5,908 nt of DNA, taken from assembly GCA_964455095.1 (NCBI GenBank), contig CAYVUV010000129.1, positions 1 to 5,908 of the forward strand. Reading direction: 5' to 3'. The stretch is from CAYVUV01 sp964455095. Lineage in GTDB: Bacteria; Desulfobacterota; Binatia; HRBIN30; CADEER01. Numbering within the stretch: position 1 is the stretch's first letter; every line of letters starts with the position of its first letter. The position numbers and the translations under genes were made by a program. This document shows, one piece after another, positions 1-5,908 of the stretch. Below the pieces are notes generated by a model, which saw only the letters and a list, made by a program, of their open reading frames with translations, made no database searches and had not been told where the DNA came from.

Positions 1-16
1 GTCGAGTCATCATCAT
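1..16 (-). CDS. Possible start of a further operon gene, truncated by the window edge
   Basis: Reading leftward after the stop of the cNMP-fold gene there are three consecutive ATG codons (at 16-14, 13-11 and 10-8), then Thr and Arg codons before the window ends. The sequence TGAGGA, made of the preceding gene's stop codon plus the next bases (25-20), supplies a Shine-Dalgarno-like GAGGA. It lies about 4, 7 or 10 bases before the three ATGs, so the second or third ATG is the better-spaced start. A gap of about 6 bases would fit the tight packing of this operon. Only about five codons are visible, so no product can be suggested. It could also be chance. Confidence 0.35.
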
Positions 17-22
17 TGGTCC

Positions 23-940
23 TCAACGGATTGCACTGCAGTCCTCCAGGCGCAGGACTTCCCCTGCCAAGTGCGCCAGCATTCGCAGCCCCAGATCGAA
101 GTGATCCTCGGCCAGGTCGATGAGCAGCGAGGTGTCGATGCGCAGCACTGACGCGTCCTCTTCGGCCACGGCCCCGAAACGGTGCGGCCCGCCGCCGCAG
201 GCCGCGTCGGCTCCGACGATGCCGCCGGGTGCAACCCCGAATGCGAGACGTGAATCCTCGGACGTACACCGGATGTTGCCGCGTACCACGACGGCGAGAA
301 ACTTGGCTTCGTCGCCGCAGTGCCACAATGGCTCGCCGGCGGAAAAGGCGACTTGGGAGTCGTCGTCGGTCAGTGCCGCCAGAACGGCGAGGCCTATGCC
401 GTGCAGCAACGGCGTGCGCCGCAGCATCAGGAGACGCTCGGTGGCGCCGAGGCGCTCGGCGAACGGGGACGCGATCGCGGCGGCTCGGGGCGCCGGGCAG
501 TGGTTCACGTTCGCTTGCAGCCGAGCCACTTGTTCGGCGAGCGCTCGCCGGGCTTGCAGAAACACCGGGAAACGATCCTCGAGCAGGTCGAACAGCTCGC
601 CGCTGTCGATGGCGAGGGCGATGAGATTTGTTTCGGCCACCCCGCGCCGTACAGTCGGTCCACCGGCGAGAAGCTCCACCAGGCCGACCATGTGCGGCGG
701 GCCGAGGCGGTCGACGATGAGACCGCCGCGCTCCAGTTGAACATGACCATCGACCACCAGGTAGACCGCCGGGACCCCCTCGCGCGGCCCGTACAGCACC
801 GCGCCGCGGCGCAGTTGCACCTCTTCGACCAGCTGCGCACAGGCCGCCAGCTCCGCGGCCTCCAATTCGCGCAGAAAGGGCAGCGAGCGCAGATGGAGCG
901 CGCGCTCCATCGGCCCTACCAGCGGCAGGTATTGCCTCAT
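23..940 (-). CDS. Tandem cyclic-nucleotide-binding-fold protein, coupled to the NTT-HEAT gene
   Basis: This 305-residue cytoplasmic protein has two cNMP-binding (CRP/CAP effector) folds. The first spans about residues 12-125, with the pattern GAVLYGPREGVPAVYLVVDGHVQL near 46-69. The second spans about 170-300, with AGEPLWHCGDEAKFLAVVVRG near 201-221. Both are followed by a helical stretch, but no helix-turn-helix domain follows, so it is not a CRP-type transcription factor. The phosphate-binding cassettes are degenerate: VGLVELL and VGADAA stand where FGE-type motifs are expected, so ligand binding is doubtful. I chose the ATG at 940 because it forms an ATGA overlap with the upstream stop and has GGAGGG seven bases before it. 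The longer frame from 1033 would overlap the upstream gene by 97 bases without conservation-like sequence. In related systems this fold is found attached to NTT-HEAT proteins, so a regulatory partner of that protein is the likely role (inference). Confidence 0.85.
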   Translation of the reverse strand: MRQYLPLVGPMERALHLRSLPFLRELEAAELAACAQLVEEVQLRRGAVLYGPREGVPAVYLVVDGHVQLERGGLIVDRLGPPHMVGLVELLAGGPTVRRGVAETNLIALAIDSGELFDLLEDRFPVFLQARRALAEQVARLQANVNHCPAPRAAAIASPFAERLGATERLLMLRRTPLLHGIGLAVLAALTDDDSQVAFSAGEPLWHCGDEAKFLAVVVRGNIRCTSEDSRLAFGVAPGGIVGADAACGGGPHRFGAVAEEDASVLRIDTSLLIDLAEDHFDLGLRMLAHLAGEVLRLEDCSAIR

Positions 941-3768
941 GCCGTCGCCCTCCAGGCCGATGATTGAAGGCGTGGTGCACTCTCCGGATGGTGCCGGAGA
1001 GGCAGCCCGTGAGCTGATCCGACTCGCGACCATTCGCGGCCGCCGGGCAGGCCGAGCTCGGCGGCATGATTGGAGGCGAGATCCGCCACGCTTTGGCTCG
1101 GCTGCGTGGTCAGCAATGTGATGAGCTCGTCGTACGAGAGGGGCGGTGGGGTGTAGAAACGTGCGCCGGCCGCCAGACGAGCTCCCTCTGGCTGATCATC
1201 CGTCAGGGCGACGACGACAGCGCGAAGGGGCGGCGGCAGCAGCATTTCGAGCAGCTCTCGGCTGCTCGAGCGCAGGTCCGCGTCCTCACTGAGCAGGCCG
1301 CGGTAGATCTGCGCGACATCCTCGTCGCGATAGCGCAGCCCGAGCTTACGGAAGAGCCGCTCGAGTGCCAGAACCTGCTTGTCATGGATCAGCTCGGCCA
1401 GCAGCTCGTGCCCCACGGTCCGTCGCGCCGGCTCTTCGGCTGCGCCTTGCGCGAGGAGAATCGACCAATGCGCGTGCTCCAACAGGTGGGTGAGCGACTG
1501 GGAGATGACGCGATCGAGGACCGCGTCGTCGAGTGTCAGGTCGGGGTGCGTTGCGACCATGCGGCCGAGGCCGCGGAGAATCTTGAAGCGCACCATTCCG
1601 CGCGGCTCGGCCAGCAACTGGCGGAGCAGAAGATCGGCCGCGCGCTGATGGCCGAGGCGCGAGATGGTTCTCGGCAAATGCACCCGTACCGCCGGCGGCA
1701 AGCGAAGATCGGCCAGGGCACTTTCCAGCGCTGCAAAGCACGGGTCGCCCGCCGCCAACAACGCAGTGCGCGCATCTTCGCGGATCTCGCGGTCACCCAG
1801 GGCTGCAATGAGGGCCGGCAACGCTCGCGGGTCGTGCAGCGCGCCCAATGCGCCAATGGCTTCGCGGCGAGTGCGGACGTCTTCGGCAGCAGCCAACGGC
1901 ATCAGCAACGACAGCAGGGGCGGCCAGGGGTGCGCGCGCAGCGCCATGGCCACGTAGAGGGCGACCTCGTTCTCCGCCGCCATCAGCCGCTCGAGCTCTT
2001 CGGCGGCCGTGCGTGAGTCGAGCCAGTCATGCGCCGCCAAAGCGACGATTGCGGTTGCCGCGACGGGCGCGGAAGGCGCGCGCTGCATGCGCTCCAGCAC
2101 GTCGCGCTGCGGGCGCGCGGCGGCCTGGGAGCGGATCACCGCCGCCTGCACGGCTGGGCTGGCATACGCAAGGAGGCGCGCGGCGATGGGCAAGTGGTCG
2201 TCGCGTCCGCTGCGATCGAGATGCTCGAGCGCGCGCACCACGACCGGCGCCGAGGGATGGTAGAGGATCAACGCCGGCAACAGCCGTCCGCGCCCGGTGT
2301 CGTGCAGCAGGTCGATCGCGGCCATGACCTGATGATCATTCGTGCTGCTGAGCGCGGCCACGAGCGTCTCGAGCGACGCGATATCGAGCTCTGGAAATTC
2401 GAGCCGCGTCTCGACGAATTCCGCGCTCAATGTCTGGCGGAAGAGGTCCAGGTACGGGCCGCGCAGCGACGTGGCCGCGGCGATCCATGCCGCTGCGCAC
2501 ACGACGACGGCGGCTCCGACGGCCCAGTCGGGCAGGCCGAGGAGGACAAAGCCGAGGATGGCCACCGAGGCCAACGCTTGGCCCCCGCGATGCGCGAGCA
2601 CGTCGCTGGCCGCCTTCACTGCGCTGCGCAAGCGCGCCGACATCGGCACGTACAACAGCTCGGTGGCCGTCTTGTGCAGCGACCAACGCAGGGCTCCGTC
2701 GACGCCGCGGAGGTACAATACGGCGGGCAGTCCGCCGACCACGGCCCACACGATACCGCCGGCGGCCAACAGCGCAGGCTGCAATGCCAAGGCAGTTGGC
2801 ACGCCGAGAACCCGGATGATCGGCGCCACCACGAGCAGCGCGCCGACCGACAGCAGATTGAAGACAAAGTAACTGTTGGCGAGCACGCTGCTCAGATGGG
2901 ACGCGGGTACCTCACGCTCAACGACGGTCTTGAACGCGTAGTCGCTCAGCGTGGCCGCCACGCTGGCGGCGAGCATCACCATCGTGACCCGGCTGACATA
3001 CGGGTCGCGAAACAAGACGCTGAATCCCGTCCGCAAGGCATGGTCGCCGCCGCGCCGCTGCACGCGGCGGCGCGGGCGCGTGGGGCTCGCCGGCGGTCCG
3101 ACATCGGGCGCGGTGCCGGCCACGAACGCATGGCGCAGGCCGAGGCTGGCGCCGGCAGCGGCGAAAAACAGCCCGCTGCTCACCGCCAACAAGGCGTGCG
3201 GGCCGTAACGACGAGCGACGAGCCCGGCCAGGCCAAAGCCGGCCAGCGCGCCCGCAACGGGGCCGACGGCGATGAGCGGGAACAATCGCTTGGCCTGATT
3301 GGCGTTCAAGCGATCATCGAAGAGCATCCAGAAGCGGATGAGGATCAGGGTCGATGCCAAACCGCCCCAGATGTAGAGGCCGTAGAACATCCATTGCCGA
3401 GGGGCGCGCAGCAGAACCAGAAAGGCCAGCGTTCCGACGCCGGCGATGCACTGGTTGATCACCAGGCCGCGCCAGATTGATTCCGGCTCGCCGCCACGCC
3501 CAGCCGCATGGCTGCTGAGCAGGGCCAGGACCGCCAACATGAGGTAGACCCACGGCAGGTGCGTGGCCGGAAGATGGGTCAAGAACAACGCGTCGCGCGA
3601 GGTCTCGACCAGCGCATGCGCCATCATCACCAAGAAGAGGGTCAGAGCCGCGTTGGCGACCGGGCGCGCCTCCCCGGCCTGGATGCGCGAGAGCGGCCTG
3701 GCGAAGAACCATCGACGCCTCAGCGATAGGCTCGCGGGGCTCGCGCTGTTGGCGTTACCGGCGGACAC
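937..3768 (-). CDS. NTT (ATP/ADP translocase, Npt1/Npt2)-like carrier fused to HEAT repeats
   Basis: This 943-residue inner-membrane protein has two halves. Residues about 38-435 form 11-12 hydrophobic segments with NTT-family signatures: ETSRDALFL in TM1 (55-63), QAKRLFPL (158-165), LSDYAFK (274-280) and RWSLHKTATELLYVP (361-375). An Arg-rich loop (230-246) separates the two six-helix halves. Residues about 455-905 form a HEAT/PBS-lyase-type solenoid, with repeats such as VRTRREAIGALGALHDPRALPALIAAL (631-657). It ends in a region typical of NTT-HEAT proteins (GLRYRDEDVAQIYRGLLS, 810-827). The usual plastid or rickettsial NTT has about 500 residues and no HEAT domain. The start is a GTG with GAGGAT upstream, overlapping the phosphoesterase gene by 14 bases. 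The C-terminal ~38 residues are low in pattern and may be a linker. Nucleotide or related transport is plausible, but key charged residues of characterised ATP/ADP exchangers seem changed. The substrate is unknown. Confidence 0.85.
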   Translation of the reverse strand: MSAGNANSASPASLSLRRRWFFARPLSRIQAGEARPVANAALTLFLVMMAHALVETSRDALFLTHLPATHLPWVYLMLAVLALLSSHAAGRGGEPESIWRGLVINQCIAGVGTLAFLVLLRAPRQWMFYGLYIWGGLASTLILIRFWMLFDDRLNANQAKRLFPLIAVGPVAGALAGFGLAGLVARRYGPHALLAVSSGLFFAAAGASLGLRHAFVAGTAPDVGPPASPTRPRRRVQRRGGDHALRTGFSVLFRDPYVSRVTMVMLAASVAATLSDYAFKTVVEREVPASHLSSVLANSYFVFNLLSVGALLVVAPIIRVLGVPTALALQPALLAAGGIVWAVVGGLPAVLYLRGVDGALRWSLHKTATELLYVPMSARLRSAVKAASDVLAHRGGQALASVAILGFVLLGLPDWAVGAAVVVCAAAWIAAATSLRGPYLDLFRQTLSAEFVETRLEFPELDIASLETLVAALSSTNDHQVMAAIDLLHDTGRGRLLPALILYHPSAPVVVRALEHLDRSGRDDHLPIAARLLAYASPAVQAAVIRSQAAARPQRDVLERMQRAPSAPVAATAIVALAAHDWLDSRTAAEELERLMAAENEVALYVAMALRAHPWPPLLSLLMPLAAAEDVRTRREAIGALGALHDPRALPALIAALGDREIREDARTALLAAGDPCFAALESALADLRLPPAVRVHLPRTISRLGHQRAADLLLRQLLAEPRGMVRFKILRGLGRMVATHPDLTLDDAVLDRVISQSLTHLLEHAHWSILLAQGAAEEPARRTVGHELLAELIHDKQVLALERLFRKLGLRYRDEDVAQIYRGLLSEDADLRSSSRELLEMLLPPPLRAVVVALTDDQPEGARLAAGARFYTPPPLSYDELITLLTTQPSQSVADLASNHAAELGLPGGREWSRVGSAHGLPLRHHPESAPRLQSSAWRATA
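948..953 (-). promoter_or_regulatory. Shine-Dalgarno site GGAGGG for the cNMP-fold gene
   Basis: On the minus strand GGAGGG lies seven bases before the ATG at 940, inside the last codons of the NTT-HEAT gene. Together with the ATGA stop/start overlap it fixes the start of the downstream gene and indicates termination-reinitiation coupling. Confidence 0.75.
3045..3072. repeat. Perfect 10-bp GC inverted repeat inside the NTT-HEAT gene
   Basis: CGCCGCCGCG at 3045-3054 is exactly complementary to CGCGGCGGCG at 3063-3072, with an 8-base loop. It falls on codons for residues about 232-242, the Arg-rich cytoplasmic loop between the two membrane halves. A strong mRNA hairpin is possible. It may equally be a by-product of Arg/Gly codons in a high-GC genome. 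Confidence 0.6.
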
Positions 3769-5101
3769 TGACGATCCTCAGTTGCGGCGCGCTGGCGCGC
3801 TGGCCACCCGGGCCGGTCAACGCGATGGTGTACACCGATTCGCCGTCCGGGAACTCGGGCGTGCGCTCGATGACGGCGAGCCGCGCGGCGCCGTTGCGGT
3901 AGAAGTCGATCATCATGAAGCCGGGATGGCTGGGGTTGGCATGCGCAAAAAGCGTGCGCCGGTTGCGCCCGACGGCGGAGGTCTTGGCGCTCGATCCCAG
4001 CCCGCTGACGAGGGTGAACCGCGGCCCCTGAGTGCTTTCGAACAGTTGCAGACTGTGGTCGTGACCGGCGGCATAGACGAGCGGCCCATGCCCGGCGCGC
4101 TGCGCTTCAACCATCGGCTGGAGCAGGCTCGACCGCATGCGCCGATTCACGTCGTTGGAGGTGTCTTGAACGCTCGGCGAGTTGTGCGCGCGGAGGGCAA
4201 CGGCGATCGAGCCCAGCACCGGGAGCGGGATCCACTTGGCGAACGGGGGCACATAGGCGGCGGCCATTCGAAGCGGAAAGACGTGGGTGCGAAAATCGGT
4301 AAAGCCGCCATGCGGTCCGTCGCTTTCCATCGGGTGATGGCCGGCGACAATCGCCACGCGGCTCTCCGCCGCGGCCGACTCGAGCTGCTGGCGGAGCGCG
4401 TCTTGCACGGCGCTCTCCGTGGTGTACGCGCAGTTGGTCGGATTCTTCTCCGGGGTTGGTTTGTTGGCGGAACGCGTCTCGAGCCACCATTGCGTATCGA
4501 GGACAATCAGCATCGCCTTCGATCCCAGGGGTATGGATACGGGTCCCGGGCAACCGCCCTCAGGGCGCAGGCTGACATTGGTGCCGTCCGCGGAGGCCCC
4601 TTCCAGGTAGGCCCCCAGTGCGCGGATGCGGATCCAGCCGGTGTCCTCGAACTGATCCCAGTCGTGGTTTCCGGGGATGAAGATGGCGCGCGCGCTGGTC
4701 CCGCGCACCGTCGCGATCTGGGCTTCAATCTCGCGGACCGCTTCCTCGCGACTATCAAACACGCCAGGAACCAACTCGTGCGCCGCATCCGTCACTTGGG
4801 TGTCCTGCGCAACGGTCGACAACTCCGGCATGCCGCGCTCGTAAACGTTGTCGCCGAGAAACACGATGGTGCTGCGTCCCGGCAATCGACGCACTTGAGC
4901 GGCTAGTGTTTCGAGGCTGGGTTCACCGCGCGGGTCGGGTGCCCCGGCATCACCCACGAGCAACAACCGGTGGTCGATATTGGCGTCGTCGACAGCAGCG
5001 GGTTGGATATCTGCTCCACGCGAGTAGGGGTGGGTGTCGTATGTACACCCAGCGCACGCAACGGTGACAATTAGAAGTAGTGTAGGTCGGAACAGGCCCA
5101 T
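3755..5101 (-). CDS. Calcineurin-like metallophosphoesterase, predicted lipoprotein
   Basis: This predicted exported phosphoesterase has 448 residues from the chosen start. The metal-binding motifs occur in canonical order: GDAG (50-53), GDN (83-85), GNHD (144-147), GHH (254-256) and GHDH (346-349). This supports an intact dinuclear-metal site. The N-terminus (one Arg, then TLLLIVTVACAGC) is a short lipoprotein-type signal with Cys19 the likeliest lipidated residue and Cys16 an alternative. Thr at +2 suggests outer-membrane sorting. Cys184 and Cys224 could form a disulfide after export. A hydrophobic, Pro-rich stretch at 283-304 followed by QD..N (312-317) is a feature I associate with this subfamily. 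I chose ATG 5101 because it places the signal peptide at the N-terminus. A GTG at 5155 would add 18 residues that look unlike a leader. Neither start has a good Shine-Dalgarno site. The substrate is unknown. The gene ends 14 bases inside the carrier gene. Confidence 0.85.
   Translation of the reverse strand: MGLFRPTLLLIVTVACAGCTYDTHPYSRGADIQPAAVDDANIDHRLLLVGDAGAPDPRGEPSLETLAAQVRRLPGRSTIVFLGDNVYERGMPELSTVAQDTQVTDAAHELVPGVFDSREEAVREIEAQIATVRGTSARAIFIPGNHDWDQFEDTGWIRIRALGAYLEGASADGTNVSLRPEGGCPGPVSIPLGSKAMLIVLDTQWWLETRSANKPTPEKNPTNCAYTTESAVQDALRQQLESAAAESRVAIVAGHHPMESDGPHGGFTDFRTHVFPLRMAAAYVPPFAKWIPLPVLGSIAVALRAHNSPSVQDTSNDVNRRMRSSLLQPMVEAQRAGHGPLVYAAGHDHSLQLFESTQGPRFTLVSGLGSSAKTSAVGRNRRTLFAHANPSHPGFMMIDFYRNGAARLAVIERTPEFPDGESVYTIALTGPGGQRASAPQLRIVSVRR
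3774..3780 (-). promoter_or_regulatory. Shine-Dalgarno site TGAGGAT for the NTT-HEAT gene
   Basis: On the minus strand GAGG lies seven bases before the GTG start at 3768, within the last codons of the phosphoesterase gene. It supports this GTG as the true start; no alternative ATG precedes the first membrane segment. The site implies that ribosomes finishing the phosphoesterase can restart on the carrier gene. Confidence 0.6.
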
Positions 5102-5174
5102 TGGTGCGTTGCCGGGGGAGTCATCGGGCAGGCGGACATCAGGATGGCACTGCACGCAGGGAACTCTTCGCGAA

Positions 5175-5187
5175 AGAACTCAGTTCT
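5175..5187. repeat. Perfect 13-base palindrome over the stop of the stress-17M-like gene
   Basis: AGAACT-C-AGTTCT spans the TGA stop codon of the upstream gene (5182-5180). As RNA it could fold into only a 5-bp stem with a 3-base loop, with no T tract, so it is a poor terminator. A related GAACTC copy lies at 5161-5166. It could be an operator-like site or chance. Confidence 0.35.
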
Positions 5188-5737
5188 CGTCGGCCGTTTC
5201 CTCGTCGTATTCTTCGGCCTCGGCGTCTTGCAGGCCAATTCCCCAGCGATGGCGCGCCGCGTCGATGTTCTCGGCGCCCGCGGCCTCCATTGCGGCGCGC
5301 ACGGGGCCTTCGAGGTCGGGGTCATCGACAATGGCGATCACCACGCTGTGACCTTGATGCAGTGCATCGCGATACACGTACAACTCATCGGCGGGCACCC
5401 CGTTGGAGAGCGCCCGGTCGGCAGCCTCTCCCGCCTTCCAACCGGCCACACCACCCAGGGCCCCGAGCAGTGCGGCAGCCGCGCCTCCGAGGCCGGCGAC
5501 CGGACCGATACCGGGTATGGCGAGGGCCACCGCGACTCCGAGAGCTCCTGCCACCGTGGCTCCCATCGGGGCGCCCACCGGCGGCATGTCTTCGGTGGTG
5601 GGAACGTCCAGCACGTCTTGATCGCTGGACGACGGGGTCAGGACGTTGAGATTCTCGGCGCCTATCATCGGACCGAGTCGGTCCGTCGCCGCAAGGGCCT
5701 CCGCATACGTTTCGAATACCCCAGTGATCGCATCCAT
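5180..5737 (-). CDS. Stress-protein-17M-like domain protein with glycine-rich membrane segment
   Basis: This 185-residue protein of unknown function has an N-terminal segment, GVFETYAEALAATDRL (6-21), resembling the first strand and helix of the general-stress-protein-17M (YflT-like) domain. An acidic linker follows. Then comes an Ala/Gly-rich hydrophobic stretch (57-99, including AIPGIGPVAGLGGAAAALLG) able to form one or two glycine-zipper membrane helices. The C-terminal half carries VPADELYVYRDALHQGHSVVIAIVDD (114-139) and DAARHRWGIGLQDAE (159-173), which I recognise from small hypothetical proteins of this type. The last 15 residues are strongly acidic (EAEEYDEETADEN). The ATG start is fixed by AAGGAGG eight bases upstream. 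It precedes the phosphoesterase by 78 bases in the same direction, so it is probably the first gene of the operon, though it could be its own unit. A role in envelope stress is only a guess. Confidence 0.75.
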   Translation of the reverse strand: MDAITGVFETYAEALAATDRLGPMIGAENLNVLTPSSSDQDVLDVPTTEDMPPVGAPMGATVAGALGVAVALAIPGIGPVAGLGGAAAALLGALGGVAGWKAGEAADRALSNGVPADELYVYRDALHQGHSVVIAIVDDPDLEGPVRAAMEAAGAENIDAARHRWGIGLQDAEAEEYDEETADEN

Positions 5738-5745
5738 CGCTCCCG

Positions 5746-5752
5746 CCTCCTT
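5746..5752 (-). promoter_or_regulatory. Consensus Shine-Dalgarno AAGGAGG for the stress-17M-like gene
   Basis: AAGGAGG on the minus strand sits eight bases before the ATG at 5737. It is the strongest ribosome-binding site in the window and fixes this start. It contrasts with the phosphoesterase gene, which has none, and suggests high translation of the first gene. Confidence 0.8.
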
Positions 5753-5832
5753 GTGGGGGCGGCAGTGCGACGTGCGTGCCAGGGATTCACCCGCAGCGAG
5801 AGAATGACCGCAATGGCCGGGCTGAGCCGGTC

Positions 5833-5861
5833 TTACAAATCACGCTGGTCGGGATGGTAAA
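5833..5861 (-). promoter_or_regulatory. Weak promoter candidate for the operon
   Basis: Within the 171-base region upstream of the first gene (5738-5908), TTTACC (5861-5856) and TTGTAA (5838-5833) are separated by 17 bases on the minus strand, in the only AT-richer patch, which includes AAAATTTT at 5859-5866. The -35-like box matches the sigma-70 consensus at four of six bases, but the -10-like box matches poorly. A transcript from here would have a leader of about 90 bases. A different sigma factor or a promoter beyond the window is equally possible. I see no tRNA, terminator or further gene in this region. Confidence 0.2.
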
Positions 5862-5908
5862 ATTTTCAGAGCGAGCCTACGAGGCGGCCCGAAATTGCCC
5901 CACGAGGG

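Noticed and set aside
940..1033. Longer start (ATG at 1033) for the cNMP-fold gene
   Set aside because: The extra 31 residues lie inside the upstream gene and lack a supporting ribosome site. The ATG at 940 has GGAGGG at ideal spacing and an ATGA overlap.
1066..4906. Long plus-strand open frames (1066-2016, 2029-3480, 3563-4906)
   Set aside because: They lie antisense to well-supported genes. Their translations are rich in Arg, Ala, Gly, Gln and His with no domain pattern, as expected for shadow frames in high-GC DNA with G/C-biased third positions.
5144..5860. Plus-strand open frame covering the stress-17M-like gene and its upstream region
   Set aside because: Its product has no recognisable pattern and is antisense to a gene with a consensus ribosome site and a recognisable domain. 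It is probably a compositional artefact.
5875..5885. GCCT-ACG-AGGC stem near the right edge as a terminator
   Set aside because: The stem is only 4 bp, and the nearest T run on the minus strand is about ten bases away and interrupted, so it does not meet the pattern of an intrinsic terminator.
1..5908. CRISPR array, insertion sequence, phage genes or RNA genes
   Set aside because: No regularly spaced repeats, transposase or integrase motifs, terminal inverted repeats, or tRNA/rRNA-like stretches were seen. Coding density and base use look uniform, with no sign of recent transfer.

Overview
This is a high-GC window (roughly two thirds G+C by eye) from a Gram-negative bacterium. All genes run right to left on the minus strand, and third codon positions are strongly G/C. 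The lineage cannot be fixed from the sequence alone. A lipoprotein signal on a metallophosphoesterase, and a nucleotide-carrier-like membrane domain fused to HEAT repeats, fit a free-living bacterium of the Deltaproteobacteria/Myxococcota, Acidobacteria or Binatia type better than an intracellular parasite; this is an inference from family knowledge.

In transcription order (high to low coordinates) the layout is as follows. A 5' intergenic region (5738-5908) contains only a weak promoter candidate and a perfect Shine-Dalgarno site. Next is a small protein with a stress-protein-17M-like domain, a glycine-rich membrane segment and an acidic tail (5180-5737). A calcineurin-like metallophosphoesterase, predicted to be a lipoprotein, follows (3755-5101). 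Then comes a 943-residue protein with an NTT (ATP/ADP translocase, Npt1/Npt2)-like membrane half and a HEAT-repeat half (937-3768). Its stop codon overlaps the start of a protein with two degenerate cyclic-nucleotide-binding folds and no DNA-binding domain (23-940). At the left edge there is a ribosome-binding site followed by three tandem ATG codons, probably the start of another operon member cut by the window end.

The last genes are packed tightly: a 14-base overlap, then a 4-base ATGA overlap, then a gap of about 6 bases. They are almost certainly co-transcribed and probably translationally coupled. The coherent unit is a carrier-like membrane protein with a large cytoplasmic HEAT solenoid, a separately translated cytoplasmic cNMP-fold partner, and an exported phosphoesterase. 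From memory of the plastid and rickettsial NTT sequences, the carrier half keeps the family fold signatures but appears to have lost or changed the charged residues critical for ATP/ADP exchange. Its substrate or role is therefore probably not classical energy parasitism, and this is the most interesting point in the window.
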